This document shows positions 24,994 to 34,653 of a stretch of DNA of 64,000 nt, piece after piece. Numbering within the stretch: the first letter of the stretch is position 1; each line of letters begins with the position of its first letter. The notes under the pieces are model-generated. The model saw nothing but the letters and a program-made list of their open reading frames with translations. It did not search any database and had not been told where the DNA came from. Origin of the DNA: Enhydrobacter sp. (GTDB lineage Bacteria > Pseudomonadota > Alphaproteobacteria > Reyranellales > Reyranellaceae). The translations under genes and the position numbers were made by a program. Location: positions 1-64,000 of the forward strand of contig JAHCJV010000006.1 of NCBI GenBank assembly GCA_026126105.1, read 5' to 3'.

Positions 24994-27900
24994 ATGTCCG
25001 CGATCTGCATCCGCCGCCCGGTGATGACTATCCTGGTGATGGCATCGCTCGTCCTCGCCGGCATTTTCGGTTACAAGCAACTCCCGGTCGCGGCCATCCC
25101 GCGCGTCGACTTCCCCACGATCCAGGTGACGGCGACTCTGCCGGGTGCCAGCCCGGAGACGATGGCGGCGTCGGTCGCCTCGATCCTCGAGCGACAGTTC
25201 GCGACCATCGCCGGCGTTACCGCGATGACCTCTACGTCCTCGCTCGGCAACACCGCGATCACGCTGCAGTTCGACCTCAACCGAAGCATCGACGGCGCGG
25301 CGCTCGACGTCCAGTCGGCGATCTCGTCGGCGCTGCGGCGCCTGCCGCCGGAGCTGCCGGCGCCGCCCAGCTTCCGCAAGATCAACCCGGCCGACTTTGC
25401 GGTCATGTTCCTTTCGCTGTGGTCTTCCCAGGCGCGCCTGTCGGACGTCGACGCCTTTGCGAACCGCTCGATCCTGCCACGCCTCTCGACTCTGCCCGGC
25501 GTTGCCCAGGTGCTCATCTTCGGGTCGCAGAAGTACGCGGTGCGGGTGCGCGCCAACCTCGACCAGCTCGCCGTGCGCGGGCTCACCCTGCAAGAGCTGC
25601 AGAACGCGATCGTCAGTGCCAATTCGAGCAAGCCGGTCGGTTCCGTCGCGGATCGCCGCCAGAACTCGATCCTCGACGCGACCGGCCCGATCCAGACGGC
25701 TGCCGACTACATGCCGGTGATCGTCAGCTGGCAGAACGGCGCCCCGGTTCGCTTATCCGACGTCGCCACGTCGATCGACAGTGTCGAGAACGACAAGGTG
25801 GCAAGCTGGCTCAACGGCACCCGCGCCATCGTGCTCGGCGTCTACAAACAGCCGGACGCCAATACCGTAGACGTCGTCGACCGCGTCAAGGCGATGCTGC
25901 CGGCGATCGAGCAGGAGCTGCAGAGCGGGGTCAACATCAGCCTGCTGGCCGACCGCTCGATTCCGATCCGGCACGCTATCGAGGACGTCGAGTTCACGCT
26001 GATCCTCGCCGCGGTCCTCGTCATTCTCGCGATCTACTTCTTCCTGCGCAGCGCCCGGGCGACCTTCATCCCGGCGATTGCGCTGCCGATCTCGATAATC
26101 GGTACCTTCGCGCTGATGTATCTGTGCGGACATTCGATCGACAACATCTCGTTGCTCGCGCTTACACTGGCGGTGGGCTTCGTGGTCGACGACGCGATCG
26201 TCATGTTGGAGAACATCGTCCGCCACATCGAAGCGGGCGACTCGCCGATGGAGGCCGCCTTCAAGGGCTCCAAGGAGGTCGGCTTCACGATCATCTCGAT
26301 GACGCTGTCCCTCGTTGCAGTGTTCATCCCGGTGCTGTTCATGGGCGGCGTCGTTGGCCGGATGTTCAACGAGTTCGGGCTGGTGATCAGCTTCGCCATC
26401 CTGATCTCGGGCGTCGTCTCGTTGACGCTGACGCCGATGCTGTGCTCGCGGCTTCTCAAGCCGATCGACCATCACGAGAAGCACAACTTCATGCTGCGCT
26501 CCTTCGAATGGAGCTTCAACAAGCTGAGCGACGGCTATGCCTGGGCGCTGGGCAGGACAGTAAGGATGCCGCGGGTCGTGCTGGCATTCACCCTTGGCAC
26601 GTTCGTGCTGACCGGCATACTGTTCGTGCAGATCCCCAAGGGTTTCTTCCCGTCCGAGGATATCGGCCAGATCACCGGTTCGACGGTTGGCCCCGACGAT
26701 GCCTCGTTCGACGCCATGGTGGCGCGGCAGTCGGCGCTGGCCGAGGTCATCCGGCGCGATCCCGACGTTGTGTCGGTGATTTCCACGGTGGGCGGCGGCA
26801 ACGCCGCCAGCACCGTAAATTCCGGCCGCATGTTCATCATGCTGCGAGACAAGCCGGAGCGGGTCGACAGCGCACTGCAGGTGATCGCGCGCCTGCGGCG
26901 GGCCGCCTCGACCGTCCCGGGCATCAACATCTTCTTCCAGCCCGTGCAGTCCATCAACCTCGGCACGACGCAGACCCGCGCGCAGTACCAGTTCGGCATG
27001 CGCTCGGGCGACCTTGCCACGCTGCGAGAGTTCGCGCCGATCATGGAAGAGCGCATGCGGCGCATTCCGTCGATCCTCGACGTCAATTCGGATCTGCAGG
27101 TCCGTGCGCGTTCGACGGTGATCGACGTCGACCGCGATACGGCCTCACGGCTTGGACTGTCGGTCGACCAGATCCGGCTGATGCTCTACTCGGCTTTCGG
27201 CTCGCGCCAGGTGTCGACGATCTACTCTCCCGACGACACCTACCAGGTGATCCTCGAGGCCGATCCGAAGTATGTCGACCTCAACGAGGTGCTGCGCAAG
27301 ATCATGATCCGCACGCCGGCGGGCTCGATGGTGCCGCTCGACACCGTGGCGAAGCGTACCGACAAGCCGACCTCGCTGACGGTCAACCATATCTGGCAGC
27401 TGCCCTCGGTGATCGTCTCGTTCAACCTCGCACCGGGGGTCGCGCTCGGTCAGGCTGTCGACGACATCAAGGCCGCGGCTCTGGAGGTTGGCCTGCCGGC
27501 GAACATCGCCACCAGCTTCGAAGGCAGCGCTCAGGTCTTCCAGCAGGCGGTGGCCAACCAGGGCCTGCTGCTGTTCGCGGCCATCCTCGTGATCTACATC
27601 ATCCTCGGCATACTCTATGAAAGCTTCATCCACCCGCTGACGATCCTGTCCGGCTTGCCGTCGGCCGGTATCGGAGCGCTGCTGGTTCTGATGATGTTCA
27701 ATATGGACCTCAGCGTGATCGCCATGATCGGCGTGGTCATGCTGATCGGGATCGTCAAGAAGAACGCCATCATGATGGTCGATTTCGCGATCGAGCGACG
27801 GCTGCACGGAGCCACCGCGGAGGCGGCGATCGTCGAAGCGGCCCGGCTGCGCTTCCGACCGATCATGATGACCACCGTCTGCGCGCTGCTCGGCGCGCTG

Positions 27901-28104
27901 CCGATCGCCATTGGCGCGGGTGCCGGCGCGGAACTGCGGCAGCCGCTCGGCATCACGGTCGTCGGAGGCCTGCTGGTATCGCAGCTTCTGACGCTCTTCA
28001 TCACTCCCGTCGTCTATATCTGGTTCGACAAGGTGAGCGGCATGCGGTTTACGTTGCCCTGGCGTCGGCGTGGCCGCAGTGCCAGCCCTACGCCCGCGGA
28101 GTAG
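24994..28104 (+). CDS. RND family efflux permease (MdtB/MdtC-like)
   Basis: A 1036-residue inner-membrane proton-driven pump with 12 predicted helices and two large periplasmic loops. The proton relay aspartates D399-D400 sit in TM4 (GFVVDDAIVMLENI). The N-terminus SAICIRRPVMTILVM and the region PVAAIPRVDFPTIQV match the MdtB/MdtC and heavy-drug HAE1 group. GIVKKNAIMMVDFA in TM10-11 is the matching C-half motif with K. There is one permease only, unlike MdtBC. No TolC-like gene is next to it. The amidase gene begins 9 bases after the stop. Confidence 0.92.
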   Translation: MSAICIRRPVMTILVMASLVLAGIFGYKQLPVAAIPRVDFPTIQVTATLPGASPETMAASVASILERQFATIAGVTAMTSTSSLGNTAITLQFDLNRSIDGAALDVQSAISSALRRLPPELPAPPSFRKINPADFAVMFLSLWSSQARLSDVDAFANRSILPRLSTLPGVAQVLIFGSQKYAVRVRANLDQLAVRGLTLQELQNAIVSANSSKPVGSVADRRQNSILDATGPIQTAADYMPVIVSWQNGAPVRLSDVATSIDSVENDKVASWLNGTRAIVLGVYKQPDANTVDVVDRVKAMLPAIEQELQSGVNISLLADRSIPIRHAIEDVEFTLILAAVLVILAIYFFLRSARATFIPAIALPISIIGTFALMYLCGHSIDNISLLALTLAVGFVVDDAIVMLENIVRHIEAGDSPMEAAFKGSKEVGFTIISMTLSLVAVFIPVLFMGGVVGRMFNEFGLVISFAILISGVVSLTLTPMLCSRLLKPIDHHEKHNFMLRSFEWSFNKLSDGYAWALGRTVRMPRVVLAFTLGTFVLTGILFVQIPKGFFPSEDIGQITGSTVGPDDASFDAMVARQSALAEVIRRDPDVVSVISTVGGGNAASTVNSGRMFIMLRDKPERVDSALQVIARLRRAASTVPGINIFFQPVQSINLGTTQTRAQYQFGMRSGDLATLREFAPIMEERMRRIPSILDVNSDLQVRARSTVIDVDRDTASRLGLSVDQIRLMLYSAFGSRQVSTIYSPDDTYQVILEADPKYVDLNEVLRKIMIRTPAGSMVPLDTVAKRTDKPTSLTVNHIWQLPSVIVSFNLAPGVALGQAVDDIKAAALEVGLPANIATSFEGSAQVFQQAVANQGLLLFAAILVIYIILGILYESFIHPLTILSGLPSAGIGALLVLMMFNMDLSVIAMIGVVMLIGIVKKNAIMMVDFAIERRLHGATAEAAIVEAARLRFRPIMMTTVCALLGALPIAIGAGAGAELRQPLGITVVGGLLVSQLLTLFITPVVYIWFDKVSGMRFTLPWRRRGRSASPTPAE

Positions 28105-28113
28105 GCAAGAGGA

Positions 28114-29295
28114 ATGACTGACGATGACATTGGCGCCTTCGTGCCCGGCCCACGGGTGCGCATCGATGGCCGTGCAGGTGGTCCGCTCGAGGGTCTGACA
28201 TTCGCCGCCAAGGACCTGTTCGACGTGGCCGGCGTGCCAACGGGCGGCGGGAACCATGACTGGCCTACCGGCCGGCCGATTCCATCGAAGCATTCCTGGG
28301 CGGTTCAGACGCTTCTCGACGGCGGCGCGACGCTGATCGGCAAGACAGTCACCGACGAGGTCTCGCTCGGCATTCTCGGCGAGAACGCCTTCGACGGAAC
28401 GCCGAAGAACAGCCGGACGCCCGGCCGGGTGCCCGGCGGCTCGTCGTCGGGCTCGGCCGCCGCGGTGGCGGCCGGCCTGTGCGACACCGCGCTCGGCACC
28501 GATACGGGCGGCTCGGTGCGCGTCCCCGCGAGCTTCTGCGGCCTCTACGGCATTCGACCCACGCACGGGCGGATCGATACGACCGGCATGCTGCCCCAGG
28601 CGCCAACTTCCGATACGACAGGCTGGTTCGCGCGCGACGCCGCGACTTTCGCCAAGGTCTCGGCGGTTATGCTCGGCGAAGAGATTCCGCGCGCCTTGCC
28701 TACCTGCCTGGTGATCGCGGTCGATACATTCGGTTTTGCCGACGCCGGTGTTGCCAAGGCTCTGCATCCCCTGATTACGCGGCTCGCCGCACTGATCGGC
28801 CACAGCCGAGAGGACATCATGGCGCCGCAAGGCCTCTCGGTGTGGGCGCGGGCGCAACGCAGCCTTCAGCCGATCGAGGCCTGGAACACCTTCAAGCCGT
28901 GGCTCGACGAGCGCAATCCGCGCTTCGCCTTCTCGGTCGCCCGCCAGCTTCTCCTGGGTTCGATGGTGCCGGCGGCGGAGCAAAGCTGGGCGGCCCTGAT
29001 GCGCCAGGAGGTACGTGGGCGCATGGCGCACCTCCTGCCGCCGGGCACCATCCTGTGCCTTCCTACCACGCCGTTTCCGGCACCACTCGTTGGCCAGCCG
29101 CTGTCCGTGCTCGACCCGCTGCGCGACCGCATCACCTGTCTTTGTGCGCAGGGAGGATTGGCCGGTCATCCGCAGGTCAGCCTCCCGGGGAGCACGGTTG
29201 ACGGGCTGCCGGTCGGTCTGTCCATCATCGGTCCGCGCGGCAGCGATGCTTCCCTGGTGGCAGTAGCCCGCGCGTTGGAGGCCCAGGCAGACTGA
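28114..29295 (+). CDS. AMI1-type amidase
   Basis: A 393-residue amidase-signature enzyme, about 80 residues shorter than the tandem pair at 3-6 kb and of a different branch. Triad: K33 (FAAKD), S110 in VPGGSSSGS and S134 in GTDTGGSVRVP. The compact form and the runs GLTFAAKDLFDVAG and DEVSLGILGENAFDGTPKN resemble plant AMIDASE1 (indole-3-acetamide hydrolase). It is cytosolic. Only 9 bases separate it from the RND permease, and a run of same-strand genes follows, so it is likely to belong to a common transcript. Its substrate is probably a carboxamide made or imported by the neighbours. Confidence 0.85.
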   Translation: MTDDDIGAFVPGPRVRIDGRAGGPLEGLTFAAKDLFDVAGVPTGGGNHDWPTGRPIPSKHSWAVQTLLDGGATLIGKTVTDEVSLGILGENAFDGTPKNSRTPGRVPGGSSSGSAAAVAAGLCDTALGTDTGGSVRVPASFCGLYGIRPTHGRIDTTGMLPQAPTSDTTGWFARDAATFAKVSAVMLGEEIPRALPTCLVIAVDTFGFADAGVAKALHPLITRLAALIGHSREDIMAPQGLSVWARAQRSLQPIEAWNTFKPWLDERNPRFAFSVARQLLLGSMVPAAEQSWAALMRQEVRGRMAHLLPPGTILCLPTTPFPAPLVGQPLSVLDPLRDRITCLCAQGGLAGHPQVSLPGSTVDGLPVGLSIIGPRGSDASLVAVARALEAQAD

Positions 29296-29317
29296 ACGCC
29301 GCGGCCGGGGAGGCGAC

Positions 29318-29869
29318 GTGGCAAGCGAAAAGGAGAAGATGCTGGCCGGTGAGCTCTACCGAGCCAGCGGCGAGGAACTCGCCGCCGATGCGAGGCGCGT
29401 CGCGGCGTGGATGGACCGCTACAACGCGTCGATCGCCCGTACGCAGCAGGATTACGAGACACTGCTAAGTGAGCTGCTGGCCGAGGTCGGCGACGGCGCT
29501 TACATCCGTCCCCCGTTCCATTGCGACTATGGCTACAATATCAGTCTCGGCAAGGGTGTGTTCCTCAACTTCAACTGTGTGATCCTCGACGTCGTCAAGG
29601 TCATGATCGGCGACGGCACGCAGATCGGCCCAGGCACGCAGATCCTGACCGCCGATCATCCGCGCGATCCCGCGCAACGTCGCGCCGGGCTGGAATTCGG
29701 CCGGCCGATCGTCATCGGCGCCAACGTCTGGATCGGCGGCGGCGCGATCATCCTGCCGGGCGTGACGGTGGGCGACGATGCCATCATCGGCGCCGGTGCC
29801 GTAGTCACCCGCGATGTCCGGCCGGGTGCTACGGTGGTCGGCAATCCAGCAAGGGAGCGTAGAGCGTGA
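29318..29869 (+). CDS. Maltose/galactoside O-acetyltransferase family protein
   Basis: A 183-residue left-handed beta-helix (hexapeptide-repeat) acetyltransferase starting at GTG. The N-terminal helical part (EKEKMLAGELYRASGEEL) is the Maa domain; hexapeptide repeats follow (IGDGTQIGPGTQIL, IVIGANVWIGGGAIILPGVTVGDDAIIGAGAVVTRDV). The catalytic His is in TADHPRDP at about 110. Acetyl-CoA is the usual donor and sugars the usual acceptor; the cellular target here is unknown. The stop overlaps the next start by 4 bases (GTGA), giving translational coupling to the HpxZ-like gene. Confidence 0.88.
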   Translation: MASEKEKMLAGELYRASGEELAADARRVAAWMDRYNASIARTQQDYETLLSELLAEVGDGAYIRPPFHCDYGYNISLGKGVFLNFNCVILDVVKVMIGDGTQIGPGTQILTADHPRDPAQRRAGLEFGRPIVIGANVWIGGGAIILPGVTVGDDAIIGAGAVVTRDVRPGATVVGNPARERRA

Positions 29870-30270
29870 CGGACATGACACCCAACATTCCGGACGTCGT
29901 CGAAGAGGTGAGGGTGCTGTTCGAGCGCTACGAGCAAGCACTGATCGACAAGAATGTCGAGGTGCTCGACGCGACCTTCTGGAACAGCCCGCACACGATC
30001 CGGCTCGCCAACAACGAGCACGGCTACGGCTTCGATCGCATCCACGCCTTTCGCGTCGCCCGTCCACCGGGACCGGGCACCAAGGAGAAGCGCCTGCGTC
30101 TCGACATCGTCACCGTGGGCCGGGACATCGCAACGGTCTCGCTTGTCTACAAGGTGCGTGGCCGCGATATGACCGGCAGGCAGACGCAGACCTGGGTGCG
30201 CTTTCCCGATGTCGGATGGAAGGTGATCCACGCCCACGTCTCGATGATCGCCGAGCCGCCGATCCTGTAG
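29866..30270 (+). CDS. HpxZ/AtzH-like (SnoaL-fold) protein
   Basis: A 134-residue protein of the AtzH-like/HpxZ family (NTF2/SnoaL fold). Characteristic runs are LFERYEQALIDKNVEVLDATFWNSPHTIRLANNEHGYGFDRIHAFR and QTQTWVRFPDVGWKVIHAHVSM. In Klebsiella HpxZ lies in the oxalurate branch of allantoin breakdown, and AtzH lies next to the AtzE amidase in cyanurate breakdown; in both, the small protein accompanies an amidase. That association is repeated here with the amidase two genes upstream. Biochemical role is not settled. Starts at GTG overlapping the previous stop. Confidence 0.8.
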   Translation: MTDMTPNIPDVVEEVRVLFERYEQALIDKNVEVLDATFWNSPHTIRLANNEHGYGFDRIHAFRVARPPGPGTKEKRLRLDIVTVGRDIATVSLVYKVRGRDMTGRQTQTWVRFPDVGWKVIHAHVSMIAEPPIL

Positions 30271-30286
30271 ATCAACGGAGGAAACA

Positions 30287-31321
30287 ATGGCCCAACAAAC
30301 CGAGAGCCTTGGCAACGTGATGAACCCGGATCTCGAGTGGGTCGCCAAGGTGAGCGAGCCGGCGCTCGAGCCCGACCTGCCGATCGTCGATCCGCATCAC
30401 CATCTTTGGCAGCGCACTGGAAACGACTACATGTTCCACGACCTGCTGGCCGATACCAGGACCGGCCACAACATCGTGGCGACCGTGTTCGTCGACTGCC
30501 ATTCGATGTACCGCAAGGAAGGGCCGGCGGAGCTGCGCTGCATCGGCGAGACCGAGTTCGCCAACGGCGTGGCGGCGATGAGCGCGTCGGGGCTGTACGG
30601 CAACCTGCGCGCCTGCGCCGGCATTGTCAGCCATGTCGACCTGCGCCTCGGCGCCAAGGCGGGTGCCGTGTTCGACGCCCAGATCGCCGCCGGCAACGGC
30701 CGGTTCAAGGGCATCCGCCACCAAACCGGCTGGGATGCCGACCCCGGCATCCGCAATTCCCGCACCGATCCGACTCCGGAGCTGACCCGCGACAAGACCT
30801 GGCGCGAAGGCTTCAAAGAACTCGCCAGGCGCAATCTGACCTTCGACGCCTGGCTCTACCATCCGCAGCTCGGCGAGATCGCCGACCTGGCGGATGCGTT
30901 TCCCGACACGCCGATCATCCTCGACCATGTCGGCGGCCCGCTGGGCTATGCCGGCTATGCCGATCGGCACGACGAGGTGCGCGCAACGTGGAAGAAGTCG
31001 ATGGTCGAGCTCGCCAAGCGGCAGAATATCCTCGTCAAGGTCGGCGGCCTCGGGATGGCGATGGGCTGGTTCGACTTCTATCAGCGCCCGATGCCGCCCG
31101 GCTCGCAGGAACTGGCCGAGGCCTTCAGACCTTGGGTCGAAACTTGCATCGAGCTGTTCGGGGTGAACCGCTGCATGTACGAGAGCAACTTCCCTGTCGA
31201 CAAGATCACGTCCGGCTACGGCGTGCTGTGGAATGCCTTCAAGCGGATTTCCGCCAAGGCCTCCGCCGACGAGAAGACCGCCTTGTTCTCGGGCACGGCG
31301 AGCCGCGTCTACAAGCTTTGA
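30287..31321 (+). CDS. Amidohydrolase family (amidohydro-rel, COG3618-like) hydrolase
   Basis: A 344-residue TIM-barrel metal-dependent hydrolase of the amidohydrolase-2 type. The N-terminal metal motif is IVDPHHHLW (D-x-H-H-H); further likely ligand His residues are GIRHQTG and ILDHVGGP, and the late YESNFPVDK segment carries the usual Asp. Family members hydrolyse lactones, cyclic amides or act as decarboxylases. It starts at ATG behind GGAGG (30280-30284), 16 bases after the HpxZ-like gene. Together with the amidase it suggests ring opening followed by deamidation, which is inference. Confidence 0.85.
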   Translation: MAQQTESLGNVMNPDLEWVAKVSEPALEPDLPIVDPHHHLWQRTGNDYMFHDLLADTRTGHNIVATVFVDCHSMYRKEGPAELRCIGETEFANGVAAMSASGLYGNLRACAGIVSHVDLRLGAKAGAVFDAQIAAGNGRFKGIRHQTGWDADPGIRNSRTDPTPELTRDKTWREGFKELARRNLTFDAWLYHPQLGEIADLADAFPDTPIILDHVGGPLGYAGYADRHDEVRATWKKSMVELAKRQNILVKVGGLGMAMGWFDFYQRPMPPGSQELAEAFRPWVETCIELFGVNRCMYESNFPVDKITSGYGVLWNAFKRISAKASADEKTALFSGTASRVYKL

Positions 31322-31332
31322 AGGAGGCCCAT

Positions 31333-32904
31333 ATGCGTCGTTTCCTGATTGCGTCGGTTGCCGCCCTCGCGGCCCTGTCGGCGGTGCCGTTGGCGTCGGC
31401 GCAGACCTTGAAAGTCGTCATGCATTCCGACGTCAAGGCGCTCGATCCGATCTGGAGCGGCGCCTACATCACGCGCAACCACGGTTACATGCTGTGGGAC
31501 ACCCTGTTCGCCATGGACGAGAACCTGCAGGTCAAGCCGCAGATGGTCGACAAGTGGGAACAGAGCGCCGACGGCCTGACCTGGACCTTCACCTTGCGCG
31601 ACGGCCTCGAGTTTCACGATGGCGCGCCGGTCACCTCCGAGGACTGCATCGCCTCCCTCAAGCGCTGGTCGCAGCGCGATTCGATGGGCCAGAAGCTCGC
31701 CCTTGCCCTGCAGGAGTACAAGGCGGTTGACGCCAAGACCTTCCAGATCGTGTTGAAGCAGAAGTTCGGCCCGCTGATCGAGGCGCTGGGCAAGCCCTCG
31801 GTCGTCGTGCCCTTCATCTGGCCGAAGAAGGCGGCGGAGGCGCAGGATGCCTTCGCCCAAAGTGAGAACGTGATCGGCTCCGGTCCGTTCATCTTCAAGA
31901 AGGACGAGTGGAAGCCCGGCGAGAAGCTGGTCTATGTCAAGAACCCCAAATACAAGCCGCGGTCAGAACCGGCCTCGGGCCTCGCCGGCGGCAAGGTCGT
32001 CAAGCTCGACCGGGTGGAGTGGGTCTGGATTCCCGATCCCGAGACGCAGCTCAATGCCCTGATCGGCGGCGAGATCGATATGCTCGAGAGCGTCGCCTAC
32101 GACCATTTGCCGGTGCTGGAGAAGGCAAGAGGCGTCAGGGTGATCGCCAGCAAGACGTCGAACCAGTATGGCTTCCGCATGAACTGGCTGCAGCCGCCCT
32201 TCAACAACGTCAAGGTGCGGCAGGCCGTGGCTTATGCGCTGAGCCAGGACGATTTCCTGCAGGCGAGCGTCGGCGACAAGCGCTTCTACCGGCCCTGCAA
32301 GGCGATGTTCACCTGCGATTCGCCGCTCGCGTCGACGGCCGGCATGGACGGGCTGATCGAGGGCAACGTCGCCAAGGCGAAGCAGTTGCTGGCGGAGGCC
32401 GGCTACAAGGGGGAAGTGGTCGCGATGCCGCAGCCGACCGACCTCGGCGTCATCAAGCAGCTGGCACCGGTCGCCAAGGCGCAGCTCGAGAAAGCGGGCT
32501 TCAAGGTCGAGGTCCAGCCTTCCGACTGGCAAAGCATGGTGGCGCGCCTGAACACGAACAAGGGCCTGCCGTCGGAGGGCGGCTGGAGCGGCTTCGGCAC
32601 CAGCTGGGTGCAACTCGACATCCTCGACCCGGTGATGACCCCTTGGCTGGTCAGCACCTGCGAGAAAGCGCGCGCAGGCTGGCCGTGTGACGCCGAAATG
32701 GAGAAGCTGCGCGACGCCTTCATTGCCGCCAGCACGCCGGCCGAGAAGAAGGTAGCGGCGGAGGCGGTGCAGAAGCACGCCATGCAGATCGTGACCCATG
32801 TGCCGCTTGGCGAATGGTTCGGTGTCTGGGCGGTGCGCAGCAACATCGAGACCGCCGCCGTACCGCCGCCGATCACCGTATTCTGGGGAATCAGCAAGAA
32901 GTGA
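31333..32904 (+). CDS. ABC transporter substrate-binding protein, peptide/nickel family (SBP_bac_5), copy 1
   Basis: A 523-residue periplasmic binding protein with signal peptide 1-23 (cleavage after ASA). It follows a strong AAGGAGG site (31321-31327), 11 bases after the amidohydrolase. Two-lobed SBP_bac_5 architecture is evident: VMHSDVKALDPIW, MVDKWEQSADGLTWTFTLRDGLEFHDG, RQAVAYALSQDDFLQ. Family ligands are peptides, opines, glutathione or other small polar molecules. No ATPase or permease gene exists in the window. It is a close paralogue of the next gene; both end in TVFWGISKK/TAFWGISKK-like tails. Confidence 0.9.
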   Translation: MRRFLIASVAALAALSAVPLASAQTLKVVMHSDVKALDPIWSGAYITRNHGYMLWDTLFAMDENLQVKPQMVDKWEQSADGLTWTFTLRDGLEFHDGAPVTSEDCIASLKRWSQRDSMGQKLALALQEYKAVDAKTFQIVLKQKFGPLIEALGKPSVVVPFIWPKKAAEAQDAFAQSENVIGSGPFIFKKDEWKPGEKLVYVKNPKYKPRSEPASGLAGGKVVKLDRVEWVWIPDPETQLNALIGGEIDMLESVAYDHLPVLEKARGVRVIASKTSNQYGFRMNWLQPPFNNVKVRQAVAYALSQDDFLQASVGDKRFYRPCKAMFTCDSPLASTAGMDGLIEGNVAKAKQLLAEAGYKGEVVAMPQPTDLGVIKQLAPVAKAQLEKAGFKVEVQPSDWQSMVARLNTNKGLPSEGGWSGFGTSWVQLDILDPVMTPWLVSTCEKARAGWPCDAEMEKLRDAFIAASTPAEKKVAAEAVQKHAMQIVTHVPLGEWFGVWAVRSNIETAAVPPPITVFWGISKK

Positions 32905-32967
32905 TTCCGTTCTAGGCGGCGGCCAGTTGGGTTAGACTTCGCCCCTACAATTTAGGGAGGGGAAGAA

Positions 32968-34542
32968 GTGATACGTCGTGGCCTGATCGCGTTGTGTCTT
33001 GCCGTAGCCGCCGTCTTGGGCCCGGGATTGGCATCTGCACAGTCGACCTTCAGGGTCGTCATGCATTCGGATCTCAAAATCCTCGATCCGATGTTTACCG
33101 GCGGCTACATCGTGCGCAACCACGGGTACATGGTCTACGACACCCTGTTCGCGATGGATGCGGACTTCAGGACCAGGCCCCAAATGGTCGACAAGTGGTC
33201 GACCAGCGCTGATGGTCTCACCTGGAGCTTCACCTTGCGCGACGGATTGGAATGGCACGACGGCCAGCCGGTCACCGCCGAGGATTGCGTGGCCTCCCTG
33301 AAGCGCTGGGCGGCACGTGATTCCATGGGCCAGAAGCTCGCCCTCGCGATCGTCGAATACAAGGTCGTCGACGACAAGACGTTCCAGATCGTGCTCAAGG
33401 AGAAGTTCGGGCAGCTGATCGAGGCGATCGGCAAGCCGTCGGTCTTCGTGCCTTTCATGATGCCGAAGCGCGTCGCGGCCACCGATCCGACCAAGCAGAT
33501 CGAGGACTATACCGGCTCCGGCCCGTTCATACTGAAGAAGGACGAATGGAAGCCCGGCGAGAAGACGGTCTACATCAAGAATCCCCGATACAAGCCGCGC
33601 CCGGAGCCGATGTCCGGGTTGGCCGGTGGGAAGGTCGTTCTGCTCGACCGCGTGGAATGGGTCTGGATTCCCGATTCGGAGACGCAGATCAACGCCTTGC
33701 TGAAGGGCGAGGTCGACATGCTGGAGGCCGTCAATTACGACTCCCTGCCGTTGCTCGAAAAGGACAAGAGCGTGCGGCTGATGAAGGCGCGCACCTCCAA
33801 CCAGTACGTGTTCCGCATGAACTGGAAGATTCCGCCGTTCAACGACGTCCGCATCCGCCGCGCGGTTGCGATTGCGCTCTCGCAGGAGGATTTCCTGCAG
33901 GCCAATATCGGCGATCCGCGCTACTTCCGCACCTGCAAGGCCTTGTTCACTTGCGGCACCCCGCTCGAGACCACCGCCGGCACCGAAGACATCGTGAACG
34001 GCGATGCCGCGCGGGCGCGTGCCCTCCTGAAGGAGGCGGGCTACGACGGCTCCCCGATCGTCCTGCTGCAGGCCTCGGACCTCGGAATCGTCAAGCAGCT
34101 GCCGATCGTCGCCAAGGCGCAATTGGAGCGCGCCGGCTTCAAGGTCGAGGTGCAGTCGATGGACTGGACGACCTTCCTGAACCGCATAGCGACCAAGAAG
34201 GGACCGCTGGCGGAAGGTGGATGGAATGCCTTCGCCACCGGCTGGTCCCAGATCGACATTCTCGACCCGCTGATGACCCCTTATCTCGCTGCAACTTGCG
34301 ATAAGGCCCGTCCCGGCTGGCCGTGCGACGAAACCATGGAAAAGCTGCGCGACAATTACGTGCAGGCATCCAGCGACGCCGAAAAGAAGGCGGCTGCGGC
34401 CGAGGCGCAGCGTCACGCCATGCAGATCGTCACGCACGTGCCGCTCGGCGAATGGTTCGGAGTCTGGGCCGTGCGCAGCAATATCGAGGTTCCGCCCGTG
34501 CCCGCGACTGTCACCGCGTTCTGGGGGATCAGCAAGAAATGA
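32968..34542 (+). CDS. ABC transporter substrate-binding protein, peptide/nickel family, copy 2
   Basis: A 524-residue paralogue of the preceding gene, starting at GTG behind a GGGAGGGG site (32955-32962). Signal peptide 1-25. Shared blocks include FRVVMHSDLKILDPMFTGGYIVRNHGYM, MVDKWSTSADGLTWSFTLRDGLEWHDGQ and a common C-terminal GEWFGVWAVRSNIE. The two genes diverge most in the ligand lobe after about residue 300, so they may bind different ligands and share one transporter. The arrangement looks like a recent local duplication. Confidence 0.9.
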   Translation: MIRRGLIALCLAVAAVLGPGLASAQSTFRVVMHSDLKILDPMFTGGYIVRNHGYMVYDTLFAMDADFRTRPQMVDKWSTSADGLTWSFTLRDGLEWHDGQPVTAEDCVASLKRWAARDSMGQKLALAIVEYKVVDDKTFQIVLKEKFGQLIEAIGKPSVFVPFMMPKRVAATDPTKQIEDYTGSGPFILKKDEWKPGEKTVYIKNPRYKPRPEPMSGLAGGKVVLLDRVEWVWIPDSETQINALLKGEVDMLEAVNYDSLPLLEKDKSVRLMKARTSNQYVFRMNWKIPPFNDVRIRRAVAIALSQEDFLQANIGDPRYFRTCKALFTCGTPLETTAGTEDIVNGDAARARALLKEAGYDGSPIVLLQASDLGIVKQLPIVAKAQLERAGFKVEVQSMDWTTFLNRIATKKGPLAEGGWNAFATGWSQIDILDPLMTPYLAATCDKARPGWPCDETMEKLRDNYVQASSDAEKKAAAAEAQRHAMQIVTHVPLGEWFGVWAVRSNIEVPPVPATVTAFWGISKK

Positions 34543-34653
34543 ACGACTGGGAGAGCTATCGTCCCGGGTGAAGCGACGGACGGCAGATCAAGCCACAGCT
34601 TCCGCGAGCGCGCCGAAGCGGCCATACTTCCCGTTGGAATGGGGAGGCATCGT

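Noticed and set aside
25419..27620. 733-codon open frame in the +2 frame of the RND permease
   Set aside because: Arg/Gly/Pro-rich, no domain, inside a conserved permease.
27145..29169. 674-codon antisense frame over the RND permease and amidase
   Set aside because: Shadow frame of two well supported genes on the other strand.
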